Notes under the pieces: generated by a model
Database searches by the model: none
The model's input: only the letters and a program-made list of their open reading frames with translations
What the model was told of the DNA's origin: nothing
Part shown: one piece after another, positions 35,597 to 44,326 of the stretch
Layout of the letters: the number at the start of each line of letters is the position of its first letter
Numbering within the stretch: position 1 is the stretch's first letter
Program-made: the position numbers and the translations under genes
From: Gluconacetobacter johannae
GTDB lineage: Bacteria > Pseudomonadota > Alphaproteobacteria > Acetobacterales > Acetobacteraceae
DNA length: 64,000 nucleotides
Reading direction: 5' to 3'
Assembly: GCF_014174305.1 (NCBI RefSeq)
Contig: NZ_JABEQH010000014.1
Coordinates: 43,185-107,184 of the forward strand

Positions 35597-36202
35597 ATGG
35601 ACACACTGGACGCCATCCGGACACGCCGCGCGGTCAAGCAGTACGATCCCGACCACCGCATGCCCGACGCCGACCTGGACACGATCCTGTCGGCGGGCAT
35701 GCTGGCCCCGACCGCTTTCAATATCCAGCACTGGCGCTTCGTGGTGGTGACCGATCCGGCGTTGCGGCGGCAGATCCGCGCGGTCGCGTGGGACCAGGCG
35801 CAGGTCACCGATGCCTCGGTCCTGATCGTGATGTGCGCGGACAAGCAGGCCTGGCGCAAGGACCCGGCGCGCTACTGGGCCGACGCGCCGCAGGACGTGC
35901 AGGACCTGATGGTGGGCCTGATTAACCAGTATTACGAGGGGCGCGCGCAGGTCCAGCAGGACGAGACGATGCGGTCCTGCGCCCAGGCGGCACAGACGAT
36001 GATGCTGGCCGCCGCCAGCCTGGGCTATCAGTCCTGCCCGATGGACGGGTTCGATTTCGACGCGGTGGCCAGGCTGATAAACCTGCCGGACGACCATGTG
36101 ATCGCCATGTTCGTCGCCATCGGCAAGGGCACGCAGGCGGCGCGGCCCCGTGCCAGTCGCCTGACGCTGGATCAGGTGCGCGTGCGCGACCGCTTCGCCT
36201 GA
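35597..36202 (+). CDS. Nitroreductase family protein
   Basis: 201 aa FMN-dependent oxidoreductase. N-terminal IRTRRAVKQYDPDHRMPD and SAGMLAPTAFNIQHWRFVVV bind FMN phosphate; the C-terminal part has AAASLGYQSCPMDGFD and a VAIGKG strand. It begins 33 nt after the kinase gene. Physiological substrate unknown; the family reduces quinones, nitroaromatics and flavins. Confidence 0.85.
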   Translation: MDTLDAIRTRRAVKQYDPDHRMPDADLDTILSAGMLAPTAFNIQHWRFVVVTDPALRRQIRAVAWDQAQVTDASVLIVMCADKQAWRKDPARYWADAPQDVQDLMVGLINQYYEGRAQVQQDETMRSCAQAAQTMMLAAASLGYQSCPMDGFDFDAVARLINLPDDHVIAMFVAIGKGTQAARPRASRLTLDQVRVRDRFA

Positions 36203-36511
36203 CGCGACGTGCCGCCGGCAACGGCCAACTTCTGGAAAAGGCTTGCGGAAGGTGCCTTGAACGGGTAGAAGCCGCTCGTGGATGGCCCGCGCCTGTCCCT
36301 CATGCTGACTTGTACGCACGTGCCTTGTTGACGCGGGGGGCACGGACTGGACGGACAAGCGCATCTTCCCTTTCCCAGACGGCTTGCGGTGACTGACAGC
36401 GTGCCCTGCGATGCAGGGTGGCGAACCGTGTTTCGTATTTCTTTCAAGACCGTTCCGGATGCTCATTCTGTCGTGAGGGTTCCGGCCATTTTGGTGCCGG
36501 GAGGCGCTTTC
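36203..36511 (+). promoter_or_regulatory. Upstream region of the RNA helicase gene with a CCCTGC hairpin
   Basis: No gene in these 309 bases. A small perfect hairpin, CCCTGC (36404-36409), loop GAT, GCAGGG (36413-36418), lies about 95 nt before the helicase start, within a probable long 5' leader. Helicase genes of this type often have long leaders that respond to cold or RNA structure; that link is only suggestive here. Confidence 0.3.
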
Positions 36512-37786
36512 ATGACGACATTCTCCGACCTTCAACTTGCCGAACCCTTGCTGCGCGCCTTGAACGAGGAAGGCTACACCACCCCGACCCCCATCCAGGC
36601 CGGGGCGATCCCGCATCTGCTGGCCGGGCGCGACCTGCTGGGCCTGGCCCAGACGGGCACCGGCAAGACCGCGGCCTTCGCGCTGCCGATCCTGCACCGG
36701 CTGCTGACGCATCATGGGCGCGCCCACCCCAAGGGCGCGCGCGCGCTGGTGCTGGCGCCGACGCGCGAACTGGCCTCGCAGATCGACGACAGCTTCAAGG
36801 CCTATGCCCGCCACATGCGGCTGAGCCATGCGGTGATCTTCGGTGGCGTCGGGCAGGGCCGGCAGGTCGAGGCGATGCGCCGCGGCGTCGACGTGCTGGT
36901 GGCCGCACCCGGCCGCCTGCTGGACCTGATGGGCCAGGGGCATGTCGATCTGTCCGGCCTGGAGGTCCTGGTGCTGGACGAAGCCGACCGGATGCTGGAC
37001 ATGGGCTTCGTGCGCGACATCCGGCGGATCGTCGCCGAACTGCCGCGTGACCGCCAGACGCTGCTGTTCTCGGCCACCATGCCCAAGAGCATCTCCGACC
37101 TGGCCCACGGCCTGCTGCGCGACCCGGCGACCGTGCAGGTGACGCCGCCGTCCAGCACCGTCGACCGGATCCGCCAGGCCGTCATGTTCGTCGATACCGA
37201 GAACAAGCGCGACGCGCTGAAGCTGCTGGTTGATTCGCCCAAGGTCGAGCGCGCCGTGGTGTTCACGCTGATGAAGCATGAGGCCAACAAGGTTGCCGCC
37301 TTCCTCAACGATCATGGAATCGTTTCCGAGGCGATCCATGGCAACAAGTCGCAGGGCGCGCGCGAACGTGCGATGGCGGGTTTCCGTTCCGGCGCAGTGA
37401 AGGTGCTGGTGGCGACCGATATCGCGGCGCGCGGCATTGATGTCGATGACGTCACGCATGTCTTCAACTACGACCTGCCGAACGTGCCCGAAAGCTATGT
37501 GCACCGGATCGGCCGTACGGCCCGCGCCGGGCGCGAAGGCTGGGCGGTGTCGCTGTGCGATGCCGAGCAGCGGGCGTGGCTGCGCGACATCGAGAAGACG
37601 ATCGCCAAGAAGATCCCGGTTGTCGTGGAACATCCGTACCATTCCGAAACCGCCTCCAACTCCACCCTGCGTCCGCCCGTTCTGGGCGGTGGCGGCGGGC
37701 GTGGCCGGGGCGGCGGTGGCGGACGCCCGCAGCAGCGCCAGGGCGGCGGCGGCCATCGTGGCGGCGGCGCGCGTCGCGTCGCCTGA
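36512..37786 (+). CDS. DEAD-box ATP-dependent RNA helicase, RhlE-like
   Basis: 424 aa. All core motifs are visible: Q-motif TPTPIQAGAIP, I AQTGTGKT, Ia APTRELASQ, II LVLDEADRMLD, III SAT, IV VVFTLMKHEANKVA, V ATDIAARGIDVDDV and VI HRIGRTARAG. The tail after about residue 385 is Gly/Arg-rich (RGG-like), as in RhlE proteins that bind RNA non-specifically. Start at 36512 with GGGAGG 7 nt upstream; an in-frame ATG at 36389 lacks a good site. Confidence 0.92.
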   Translation: MTTFSDLQLAEPLLRALNEEGYTTPTPIQAGAIPHLLAGRDLLGLAQTGTGKTAAFALPILHRLLTHHGRAHPKGARALVLAPTRELASQIDDSFKAYARHMRLSHAVIFGGVGQGRQVEAMRRGVDVLVAAPGRLLDLMGQGHVDLSGLEVLVLDEADRMLDMGFVRDIRRIVAELPRDRQTLLFSATMPKSISDLAHGLLRDPATVQVTPPSSTVDRIRQAVMFVDTENKRDALKLLVDSPKVERAVVFTLMKHEANKVAAFLNDHGIVSEAIHGNKSQGARERAMAGFRSGAVKVLVATDIAARGIDVDDVTHVFNYDLPNVPESYVHRIGRTARAGREGWAVSLCDAEQRAWLRDIEKTIAKKIPVVVEHPYHSETASNSTLRPPVLGGGGGRGRGGGGGRPQQRQGGGGHRGGGARRVA

Positions 37787-37796
37787 GGACATGCAT

Positions 37797-37826
37797 CCTG
37801 CCGATGCCGTGCGCGGCGTCGGCAGG
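37797..37826 (+). terminator. Rho-independent-type hairpin after the helicase gene
   Basis: A 13-bp stem with loop TGCG, beginning CCTGCCGATG and ending GTCGGCAGG, with a single T-G wobble. It starts 10 nt after the helicase stop codon. No clear T-run follows. Confidence 0.55.
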
Positions 37827-38024
37827 TGGCTGCCGTAGCAAGGCCGGGCTTTGCCCGAGCCCACCGACATTTTCATGAAGAATATCCTCCGACCCTTTTG
37901 TCAGGGACGGGCGGAGGCGGACACCCATGTCCGTCTGGCCTTTGAACCCAGCCATTGGACAGGGTGAGGCACTGCTTCCGGGCGCAGCAAAGAAAAGAGT
38001 TCGTCGGAGATCTGCTTTGGCAGA

Positions 38025-38114
<90 letters not shown>

Positions 38115-38164
38115 GATGGGCATTCTTATTCATGGTTTTGGCTGGGGATGCAACTGGGGAGGTA

Positions 38165-38190
38165 CCCGGCCTTCCGTGCGGAAGGCCGGG
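38165..38190 (-). terminator. Terminator hairpin after the MFS permease gene
   Basis: CCCGGCCTTCC, loop GTGC, GGAAGGCCGGG: a perfect 11-bp stem starting 21 nt downstream of the permease stop on the - strand. No T-run follows. Confidence 0.6.
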
Positions 38191-38210
38191 GCTGTCCCCG
38201 GATTGTCGGG

Positions 38211-39548
38211 TCAGTGCAGGACCGGGGTTTCGCCGTACATGCCGTCGGCGTTCCGGTCCCTGCGTCGATCGTTGCGCTGGGCCGCGAGGACCGCGCGGGC
38301 ATGGTCGGGCACCGACAGGTACAGGGTCAGGATCCCGGCGAAGGCATAGAGGCCGGAGAAGATCCAGATGATGCCCTCGATCCCGTGCCAGCCTTCGAAC
38401 CAGGTGACGATGGCCGGGCCGACCCAGGTGCTGGCGCCGGCGCCCAGGCCCAGCGCGGACAGGGCGGCGGCCTTTTCCTTCGGGCAGATCTGCGGCACCA
38501 GGCCCGACAGCGGCACAAAGGCCGCGACCGTCGCGCCGTAGAAGATGCCGGCCAGGGCCGCGATCAGGAAATTGCCGTGATGGGCCATCGGCACATAATA
38601 GAAGACCGGCACCGAGATCGCCGACCCCAGGCAGCCCGCGATCGACACCACCGTACGATGTCCCAGGCGGTCGGCCAGCATCCCCGACGCCAGGTTGAAC
38701 AGGATGTTGCTGAGGAAGACGATCGACAGCAATTGCAGCCACTGCGACAGGGTGAAGCCGACGACTTTCATGAAAAAGGACGGCATGATGACCAGGAACG
38801 CGTATTCCGACGCCGTGTCGATGGTACGCACGATCATTGCTACGAATGTCTTGGGCTCGCGCCACAGAATGCTGAGCGAGCCGAAGAAGATCCCCTTCAC
38901 CGAGACGTGGTGCGGGGCCAGCCGGGCCGCGCCCCGGGGTTCGCGCGTCAGCAGCAGCGCCACCAGGCCGCCGGCGATCACCAGGCCCAGCGACGACCAG
39001 AAGGTGGCGAGTTCACCGATAACCGGGATGGTGAAGCTGGCGAACAGCGACCCCAGCGTCGGCAGTCCGCCCGAGAAAGCGAACCAGAACCAGCCGGCGG
39101 CGGAGCCAAGCTGGCGTGGCGGGGTCGCGGCGGCGATCCAGACCAGGAAGCCGTAGGCGAACAGCGGATACCCCAGTCCACGCAGCGTATAGGCGACAAC
39201 CATCATCGGATAGCTGGCGACCTGCAGGCCCAGGACCAGGAAGACGATTTCGAACACGCTCCAGATGGCCAGGCCGATCCACATGACCCGCTTCGGCCCC
39301 CACAGGTCGGACAGCGGGCCCGACAGCCAGGACGAGATGGAAACTGCGACACCATAGACCGTGAACAGGAACGCCACGTCGCGCGCGGATTGGCCGTGAT
39401 TTTCGAGATAGGGCGCCAGATAGCCGGCTTCGACCCCGTCGCCGATCATGAAGAGCAGCAATCCGACAAACCCCCAGAGAAGGGGTCGTGGAATGCCGAT
39501 CCTGTCGGCAAGGGAGGGGCGGTCGGACAGAACGTCTGTCTGCGTCAA
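38211..39548 (-). CDS. MFS transporter, polyol-permease-like
   Basis: 445 aa, about 12 membrane helices. The N-terminus (LLWGFVGLLLFMIGDGVEAGYLAPYL), the SGPLSDLWGPKRVM loop and the YTLRGLGYPLFAYGFLVW helix resemble the ribitol/arabinitol permease group (RbtT/DalT). Start is TTG at 39548 with GAGGAG 9 nt upstream. It is bracketed by tRNA-Ser and an AT-rich gene-free region. Substrate not determined; uptake of a sugar alcohol is a guess from family resemblance. Confidence 0.78.
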   Translation of the reverse strand: MTQTDVLSDRPSLADRIGIPRPLLWGFVGLLLFMIGDGVEAGYLAPYLENHGQSARDVAFLFTVYGVAVSISSWLSGPLSDLWGPKRVMWIGLAIWSVFEIVFLVLGLQVASYPMMVVAYTLRGLGYPLFAYGFLVWIAAATPPRQLGSAAGWFWFAFSGGLPTLGSLFASFTIPVIGELATFWSSLGLVIAGGLVALLLTREPRGAARLAPHHVSVKGIFFGSLSILWREPKTFVAMIVRTIDTASEYAFLVIMPSFFMKVVGFTLSQWLQLLSIVFLSNILFNLASGMLADRLGHRTVVSIAGCLGSAISVPVFYYVPMAHHGNFLIAALAGIFYGATVAAFVPLSGLVPQICPKEKAAALSALGLGAGASTWVGPAIVTWFEGWHGIEGIIWIFSGLYAFAGILTLYLSVPDHARAVLAAQRNDRRRDRNADGMYGETPVLH

Positions 39549-40276
39549 GGGGAGATACTCCTCTTTAACAGGCAGCCAACATAACTATGAGGGGCTTCGC
39601 CTCATTACGAAGCATCGATGCAAGCTGCATTCGAAATCGTGGTCCATGGGACGCGGTGATTTCGAAATCATCATGTAGGGATGCGCGCCGTGGGCGCTGA
39701 AGCAGATCCGGTGCCCGGCAGTCCTATCCGATGGCCGGATAATAAAGGCACAGGAGAGGTCGCCCATAAGAGAATCATGGACGAATATCCAGGACATTAT
39801 AGACCTGGATAAGAGTAAATCACACGATCAGTGCGATTTTGATACGAATAAAAAGTGAAAAGCCCAGATATCCTTTCGCCTTGATGTTCATATGAGATTT
39901 TTCATACAAAAAAATATCCTATAATGAAAGAAAAATATTCACAAAATTTGGCGGGAATATGATTCATGGGGAAATTTATACTTAAAAAACTACGGTATTT
40001 TTAATTTAAATGGTCGTATCGTCATTTGATTTCAAATTGTTCTATATTGTATAAAGATTTTATTTACAATAATGATAAATTTTATTCATATCTTCGTCCA
40101 AGGGGTGGGAAAGTATCCAGGACGCAAAAAATACATTGCCCGCCAAGGCCGGCTGGCGGCGTGGGGCCGCGCCGGCCGGGGACGGACGTGAGTGGGGATC
40201 GTCAGATTTTGAAAGGGTCCGGCAACGACCCATGGCAAACCGGATGCAGGCTGGTTGCACATGAAAGGCCGGAAAA
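39549..40276. promoter_or_regulatory. 728-bp gene-free region, with permease promoter and AT-rich island
   Basis: No plausible gene. The part next to the permease holds a hairpin ATGAGG-N7-CCTCAT (39587-39605), two copies of TTCGAAATC (39630 and 39661, the second inside the 12-base palindrome GATTTCGAAATC at 39658-39669), and an inverted repeat TATCCG-N5-CGGATA (39725-39741). From roughly 39790 to 40110 base composition becomes strongly AT-rich, with long A and T runs, unlike everything else in the window. The region ends at the 3' end of tRNA-Arg. Confidence 0.55.
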
Positions 40277-40353
40277 TGGCGCGCCCTGCTGGATTCGAAC
40301 CAGCGACCCACAGCTTAGAAGGCTGTTGCTCTATCCGACTGAGCTAAGGGCGC
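40277..40353 (-). tRNA. tRNA-Arg (UCU anticodon)
   Basis: On the - strand GCGCCCTTAGCTCAG opens the gene and AGGGCGC-G-CCA closes it. The anticodon loop CTTCTAA reads TCT and the T-loop is GGTTCGAATC. CCA is encoded. 77 nt. Confidence 0.96.
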
Positions 40354-40384
40354 GCGGGGCCGGCATTGCTATGCCGGAACGGGA

Positions 40385-40690
40385 TCAGTGGGTCCAGTTC
40401 TGAACTCGGTCGTATCGGAAATTGTCGGCGTAGATCTTGGGCTTGCGGACGCGCGCGACCGGCAGCTCCAAATCGTAATGTACCGCGTGGCGGTCGGCAT
40501 AGGCAACGGCGGCGGCGCGGTCGGGGAATCGCAGGCGAATCTGCGATCGCGTGTCCCGGCTTCCGGTCCAGCCCATCAGCGGATCCTGCTGCCGGGGCTG
40601 TGTCTGGCCGTATTCCAGGATCCAGTCATGCGTGTTCGCCTGACCGGATTGCGTGGCGGTTTTCGCTTCCTTGTAGATTCGGGCCCGCAT
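40385..40690 (-). CDS. NADH dehydrogenase (complex I) accessory subunit, NDUFS4-like
   Basis: 101 aa, ETC complex I subunit conserved region. Typical features are the N-terminal ARIYKEAKTATQSG, WILEYG and WTGSRDTRSQIRLRFPDRAAAVAYADRH, and a C-terminal PKIYADNFRYDR. The family corresponds to the mitochondrial NDUFS4 (18 kDa) subunit, found in alphaproteobacteria outside the nuo operon. Start at 40690 with AAGGAG upstream, between tRNA-Arg and tRNA-Pro. Confidence 0.88.
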   Translation of the reverse strand: MRARIYKEAKTATQSGQANTHDWILEYGQTQPRQQDPLMGWTGSRDTRSQIRLRFPDRAAAVAYADRHAVHYDLELPVARVRKPKIYADNFRYDRVQNWTH

Positions 40691-40713
40691 GGAATGGAAC
40701 TCCTTCTTCCCGC

Positions 40714-40790
40714 TGGTCGGGGCGCCCGGACTCGAACCGGGGGCCTCGTGTACCCAAAACACGCGCGCTACCAGGCTGCGCCACGCCCCG
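40714..40790 (-). tRNA. tRNA-Pro (UGG anticodon)
   Basis: On the - strand CGGGGCGTGGCGCAG opens the gene and CGCCCCG-A-CCA closes it. The anticodon loop TTTTGGGTA reads TGG, the T-loop GGTTCGAGTC is normal and CCA is encoded. 77 nt. Confidence 0.95.
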
Positions 40791-40851
40791 AACCTGCGGG
40801 GAAGCTATGAGTCCTTGGGCACTCTGGCAAGCGCCCCGCGTGAAAATTTCG

Positions 40852-41787
40852 TCACGCGCCGGCCGCGCCCGCCGTCACGGAACGGAGAGCCGCCCGCAGC
40901 CGCCCGTCGTGACGCGCCAGGGCCGAGGCCGCGTCGTCCGGCGTCAGGCCGTGCACCACCAGGACCGCGGGCTTGACCCGCCCGTCGGTGCCGGCCAGGG
41001 CGGCCACGGCCGCGTCCTCGGTGCAGCCGGTCAGGTCGCGTACCATACGCACGGCGCGGTGGCGCAGCTTTTCGTTACGGGCGCGCATGTCGACCATGCG
41101 GCCGGCATGGACGCGGCCCAGCCCCACCATCATCGCCGTCGACAGCAGGTTCAGCACGATCTTCTGCGACGTGCCGGCCTTCATGCGGGTCGATCCCGCG
41201 ATTGCTTCCGCGCCGGTCTCGACCAGGATGGGATGGGCGGCGAGGTCCAGCAGGGCGGAGCCAGCGCTGTTGGCCACCCCGATGGTCAGCGCGCCGGCCG
41301 CGGTCGCCGCCCGGACACAGGCCAGGGTGTAGGGGGTGCGGCCGCTGGCGGCCAGGGCGATCAGGACGTCGGCCGGCCCGACCCCCGCCGCCTGCATGTC
41401 GCGCCGGGCGCTGTCGGTATCGTCCTCGGCGTTCTCGACCGCCTCGGTCAGCGCGCGGGGGCCGCCGGCGACCAGCAGGATGGTCCGGCTGGCCGGCCAG
41501 TCGAACGTCGGTTCCAGCTCCGCGCCGTCCTGTGCGGCCAGCCGCCCCGAACTGCCGGCGCCGGCATAGACCAGGCGGCCGCCGGCGCGCAGGCGGGGCA
41601 GGGCGGCCTCGACCGCCGCCGCGATGGCGGCCAGCGCGGGGCGGATGGCCGCCACCGCCGTCATCTGGCCTTCCCAGAGGGAAGCGACCTGCACCGGGAC
41701 GGGCCAGGTGTCGAGGTCGGCGGTCGCCGGGCTGAAGGCCTCGGTCGCCGGGATGGCTGGGGGCGTGGGGGGCGCGGCGTTGGGCAT
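40852..41787 (-). CDS. murQ: N-acetylmuramic acid 6-phosphate etherase
   Basis: 311 aa SIS-domain lyase that cleaves the lactyl ether of MurNAc-6-phosphate to GlcNAc-6-phosphate during cell-wall recycling. Signatures: VYAGAGSSGRLAAQDGAELEPTF, NAEDDTDSA, VLIALAASGRTPYT, GTSQKIVLNLLSTAMM and the C-terminal helical GCTEDAAVAAL. The N-terminal TEAFSPATADLDTW matches the TE...LD entry of the family. 65 nt before the gpt gene's end. Confidence 0.93.
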   Translation of the reverse strand: MPNAAPPTPPAIPATEAFSPATADLDTWPVPVQVASLWEGQMTAVAAIRPALAAIAAAVEAALPRLRAGGRLVYAGAGSSGRLAAQDGAELEPTFDWPASRTILLVAGGPRALTEAVENAEDDTDSARRDMQAAGVGPADVLIALAASGRTPYTLACVRAATAAGALTIGVANSAGSALLDLAAHPILVETGAEAIAGSTRMKAGTSQKIVLNLLSTAMMVGLGRVHAGRMVDMRARNEKLRHRAVRMVRDLTGCTEDAAVAALAGTDGRVKPAVLVVHGLTPDDAASALARHDGRLRAALRSVTAGAAGA

Positions 41788-41806
41788 GGCGATGCGCGGC
41801 TTCGTG

Positions 41807-42289
41807 TCAGCCCGCGGTCTCGGCCTTGCGGGCCAGCGGCGGGATGAACAGCGGCGCGGTATCCCACGGGAACAGCACCCAGGTCTCCTGCGGGACCTCG
41901 ACGACGAACATGTCGGTCAGCGGCTTGCCCGACGGCTTGGCGTACAGGCAGGCGAACAGCGCCTTGGGCAGCAGTTGCCGGACGACCTGCGCGGTGACCC
42001 CGGAATCGACCAGGTCGTCGATGATGAGGAACCCTTCGCCGTCGCCGGCGGCGACCGGCGCCTTGACGACCTGCGGCTTGCCCTGATGCTCCTCGTCATA
42101 GGTGACGACCGATATCGTCTCGATCAGGCGGCAGTCGATCTCGCGTGCGATGATCGCCGCGGGGATCAGCCCGCCGCGCGTGACGGCGACGATGCCCTTG
42201 AACGGGCCGCGCGGGATCAGGGTTTCGGCCAGCAGGCGGGCGTCGCGGTGAAGCTGGTCCCAGGTGACGGTTGCGTAGGTAGTGGCCAT
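41807..42289 (-). CDS. gpt: Xanthine-guanine phosphoribosyltransferase-like protein
   Basis: 160 aa. The PRPP-binding signature is FLIIDDLVDSGVT, and IVAVTRGGLIPA is the adjacent pyrophosphate loop. Other Gpt features are the N-terminal VTWDQLHRDARLLAE and the C-terminal WVLFPWD. It salvages guanine and xanthine. The start overlaps the stop of the CsaA-like gene by 1 nt (TGATG). Confidence 0.88.
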   Translation of the reverse strand: MATTYATVTWDQLHRDARLLAETLIPRGPFKGIVAVTRGGLIPAAIIAREIDCRLIETISVVTYDEEHQGKPQVVKAPVAAGDGEGFLIIDDLVDSGVTAQVVRQLLPKALFACLYAKPSGKPLTDMFVVEVPQETWVLFPWDTAPLFIPPLARKAETAG

Positions 42290-42654
42290 CAGAACAGCTT
42301 TCCTCCATCTGGCACGGTTTGGTCGGGTCGGATCAGGACGACGTCGCCCTTGTCGTCGGGCATGCCCAGCGTCAGCACCTCGCTGCGGAACGGGCCGATC
42401 TGCCGTGGCGGAAAATTGACCACGGCGCAGACCTGGCGGCCGATCAGCAGATCGGGCGTGTAATGTCTGGTGATCTGTGCCGACGAGCGCTTCACGCCGA
42501 TCCGGGGGCCGAAGTCGATCCACAACTGGAACGCCGGCTTGCGCGCCGCGGGAAACGGCCGGGCGTCCACGACGGTGCCGACGCGGATGTCCAGGCGCGC
42601 GAATGTCTCGATATCCGTGGAAGGCGACGGGCCGGTCGGGTCGATGTCTGTCAT
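42289..42654 (-). CDS. CsaA-like tRNA-binding-domain protein
   Basis: 121 aa, a single OB-fold tRNA-binding domain: FARLDIRVGTVVDARPFPAARKPAF, then IGVKRSSAQITRHYTPDLLIGRQVCAVVNFPPRQIGPFRSE and the C-terminal DVVLIRPDQ. CsaA proteins are small dimeric tRNA-binding or chaperone-like proteins; their main role is unsettled. Start at 42654. Translation appears coupled to gpt. Confidence 0.85.
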   Translation of the reverse strand: MTDIDPTGPSPSTDIETFARLDIRVGTVVDARPFPAARKPAFQLWIDFGPRIGVKRSSAQITRHYTPDLLIGRQVCAVVNFPPRQIGPFRSEVLTLGMPDDKGDVVLIRPDQTVPDGGKLF

Positions 42655-42772
42655 CGGACGGTTTTGCCCGTGCGGCGGCCGTTTTGCAAACGGACGTTGG
42701 CGGTTCCGTGACCGGGAATTCGTCATGCATGCGGGTGGAAAAGGCGCCGTGGGCCGCTATTGTCGCCGCATC

Positions 42773-44056
42773 ATGCATGCTCCTTCCAAAACCCGGGCGG
42801 TATCCGACGGCCAGGCCGACGATCCGCCGCCTCCACGCTCCTCGCGGCCCCTCGATCATCCGGGTTTCGTCGTCTTCCTGACGGCGCGGACCCTGTCCTC
42901 GTTCTCGTCACAGGTCCAGGCCGTGGCGGTGGGCTGGCAGATCTATATGCTGACGCACAGTGCGCGGTCGCTGGCCTGGGTCGGCCTGGCGCAGTTCCTG
43001 CCGATGTTCTGCCTGACCCTGGTGGCGGGCCACGTGGCGGACCATTTCAACCGGCGCATGATCGTCGCCATCTGCCAGGGGGTCGAGGCCTGCGGCGTGC
43101 TGCTGATGGCGGTAGGCTCGTTCGGCCACTGGCTGACGCCGCCGATGATCTACATGATGGTCGCCCTGTTCGGCACCGCCCGCGCGTTCGAGATGCCCAG
43201 CCAGCAGACCTTCCTGCCCGCCCTGGTGCCGCCGTCGGTCTTTCCGCGCGCGGCCGCGCTGTCGTCCTCGCTGTTCCAGGTGGCGTCCATCATGGGGCCG
43301 TCGATGGGGGGCCTGCTCTACGGCATCGGGGCCGGCTTCTGCTACAGCACCTGCGCCACGGGGTTCACCCTGGCGATGATGGGGACGCTGGCCATGAAGC
43401 TGGAGGCGCCGGCGCGGGTGCGGCGTCCGATGACCCTGACGACGGTGCTGGGGGGGCTGCATTTCATTCGCGCGCAGCCCGAGATGCTGGGCGCGATCTC
43501 GCTGGACCTGTTCGCGGTGCTGCTGGGCGGGGCGACGGCGATGCTGCCGCTCTATGCCAACGATATCCTGCATGCCGGCCCGATCGGCCTGGGATTGCTG
43601 CGGATGTCGCCGGCCCTGGGCGCGCTGGTCTGCGCGCTGGCCTTCGCGCGCTGGCCGCTGAATCGCAACGCGGGGATGTGGATGTTCGTCTCGGTCGCGA
43701 TTTTCGGGGTCGCGACGATCGGTTTCGGCCTGTCGACGTCGATGCCGCTGTCGATTCTGGCGCTGGCGATCCTGGGTGCGGCCGATGTGGTCAGCGTGGT
43801 GGTGCGCGGCGCGCTGGTGCAGTTGCGTACGCCCGACGAGATGCGTGGGCGGGTGTCGGCCGTGAACATGCTGTTCATCGGATCGTCGAATCAGCTGGGC
43901 GAGTTCGAGAGCGGCATGCTGGCCAGCCTGATCGGCCCGGTGGAGGCCGTGGTGCTGGGTGGTGTCGGGACGATCGCCGTGACCCTGCTGTGGATGCGCC
44001 TGTTTCCCGGCCTGCGGCGCCTGGACCGGCTGGACGATATCCGGCCGGCGCAATAA
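42773..44056 (+). CDS. MFS exporter, DHA3 (EntS-like) family
   Basis: 427 aa, about 10-12 helices. The sequence (FLTARTLSSFSSQVQAVAVGWQIYML, GHVADHFNRRMIVA and LRTPDEMRGRVSAVNMLFIG) is typical of the enterobactin-exporter-like DHA3 group. ATG at 42773 is chosen; another in-frame ATG lies at 42725. Neither has a strong ribosome site. Substrate unknown. Confidence 0.8.
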   Translation: MHAPSKTRAVSDGQADDPPPPRSSRPLDHPGFVVFLTARTLSSFSSQVQAVAVGWQIYMLTHSARSLAWVGLAQFLPMFCLTLVAGHVADHFNRRMIVAICQGVEACGVLLMAVGSFGHWLTPPMIYMMVALFGTARAFEMPSQQTFLPALVPPSVFPRAAALSSSLFQVASIMGPSMGGLLYGIGAGFCYSTCATGFTLAMMGTLAMKLEAPARVRRPMTLTTVLGGLHFIRAQPEMLGAISLDLFAVLLGGATAMLPLYANDILHAGPIGLGLLRMSPALGALVCALAFARWPLNRNAGMWMFVSVAIFGVATIGFGLSTSMPLSILALAILGAADVVSVVVRGALVQLRTPDEMRGRVSAVNMLFIGSSNQLGEFESGMLASLIGPVEAVVLGGVGTIAVTLLWMRLFPGLRRLDRLDDIRPAQ

Positions 44057-44133
44057 GCGCATGAGGTCGTCGGCGGAGGCCGGTGACCACGCGTGGTCGG
44101 TGGGCTGGCCTGTTGCCATATGCAGGAAAAGGG

Positions 44134-44209
44134 TGGCTCCCGAAGTAGGACTCGAACCTACGACCCAGCGATTAACAGTCGCTTGCTCTACCAACTGAGC
44201 TATTCGGGA
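44134..44209 (-). tRNA. tRNA-Asn (GUU anticodon)
   Basis: On the - strand TCCCGAATAGCTCAG opens the gene and TTCGGGA-G-CCA closes it. The anticodon loop CTGTTAA reads GTT. Encoded CCA. 76 nt. Confidence 0.96.
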
Positions 44210-44326
44210 TCAGCGCCGGGGCACCGTATAGCGGAGGTCCGGTTTGGACGTAAACCCCCTTCCGGATGTTTTTTTTGACGGGTAGGAGGACGCCTGGCAG
44301 GTGAGAAAGCGAGGGGGCAGGACGGC

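Noticed and set aside
32183..37876. A 1897-codon open frame on the - strand antisense to metX, metW, the kinase, nitroreductase and helicase genes
   Set aside because: Only its last 144 codons (OsmC, 32183-32614) look like protein. The rest is low-complexity Arg/His/Gln/Pro composition typical of the antisense frame of GC-rich genes, and it runs across six well-supported genes.
40026..40403. A 125-codon frame running out of the AT-rich island through tRNA-Arg
   Set aside because: It crosses a tRNA gene and lacks a ribosome site or any family resemblance.
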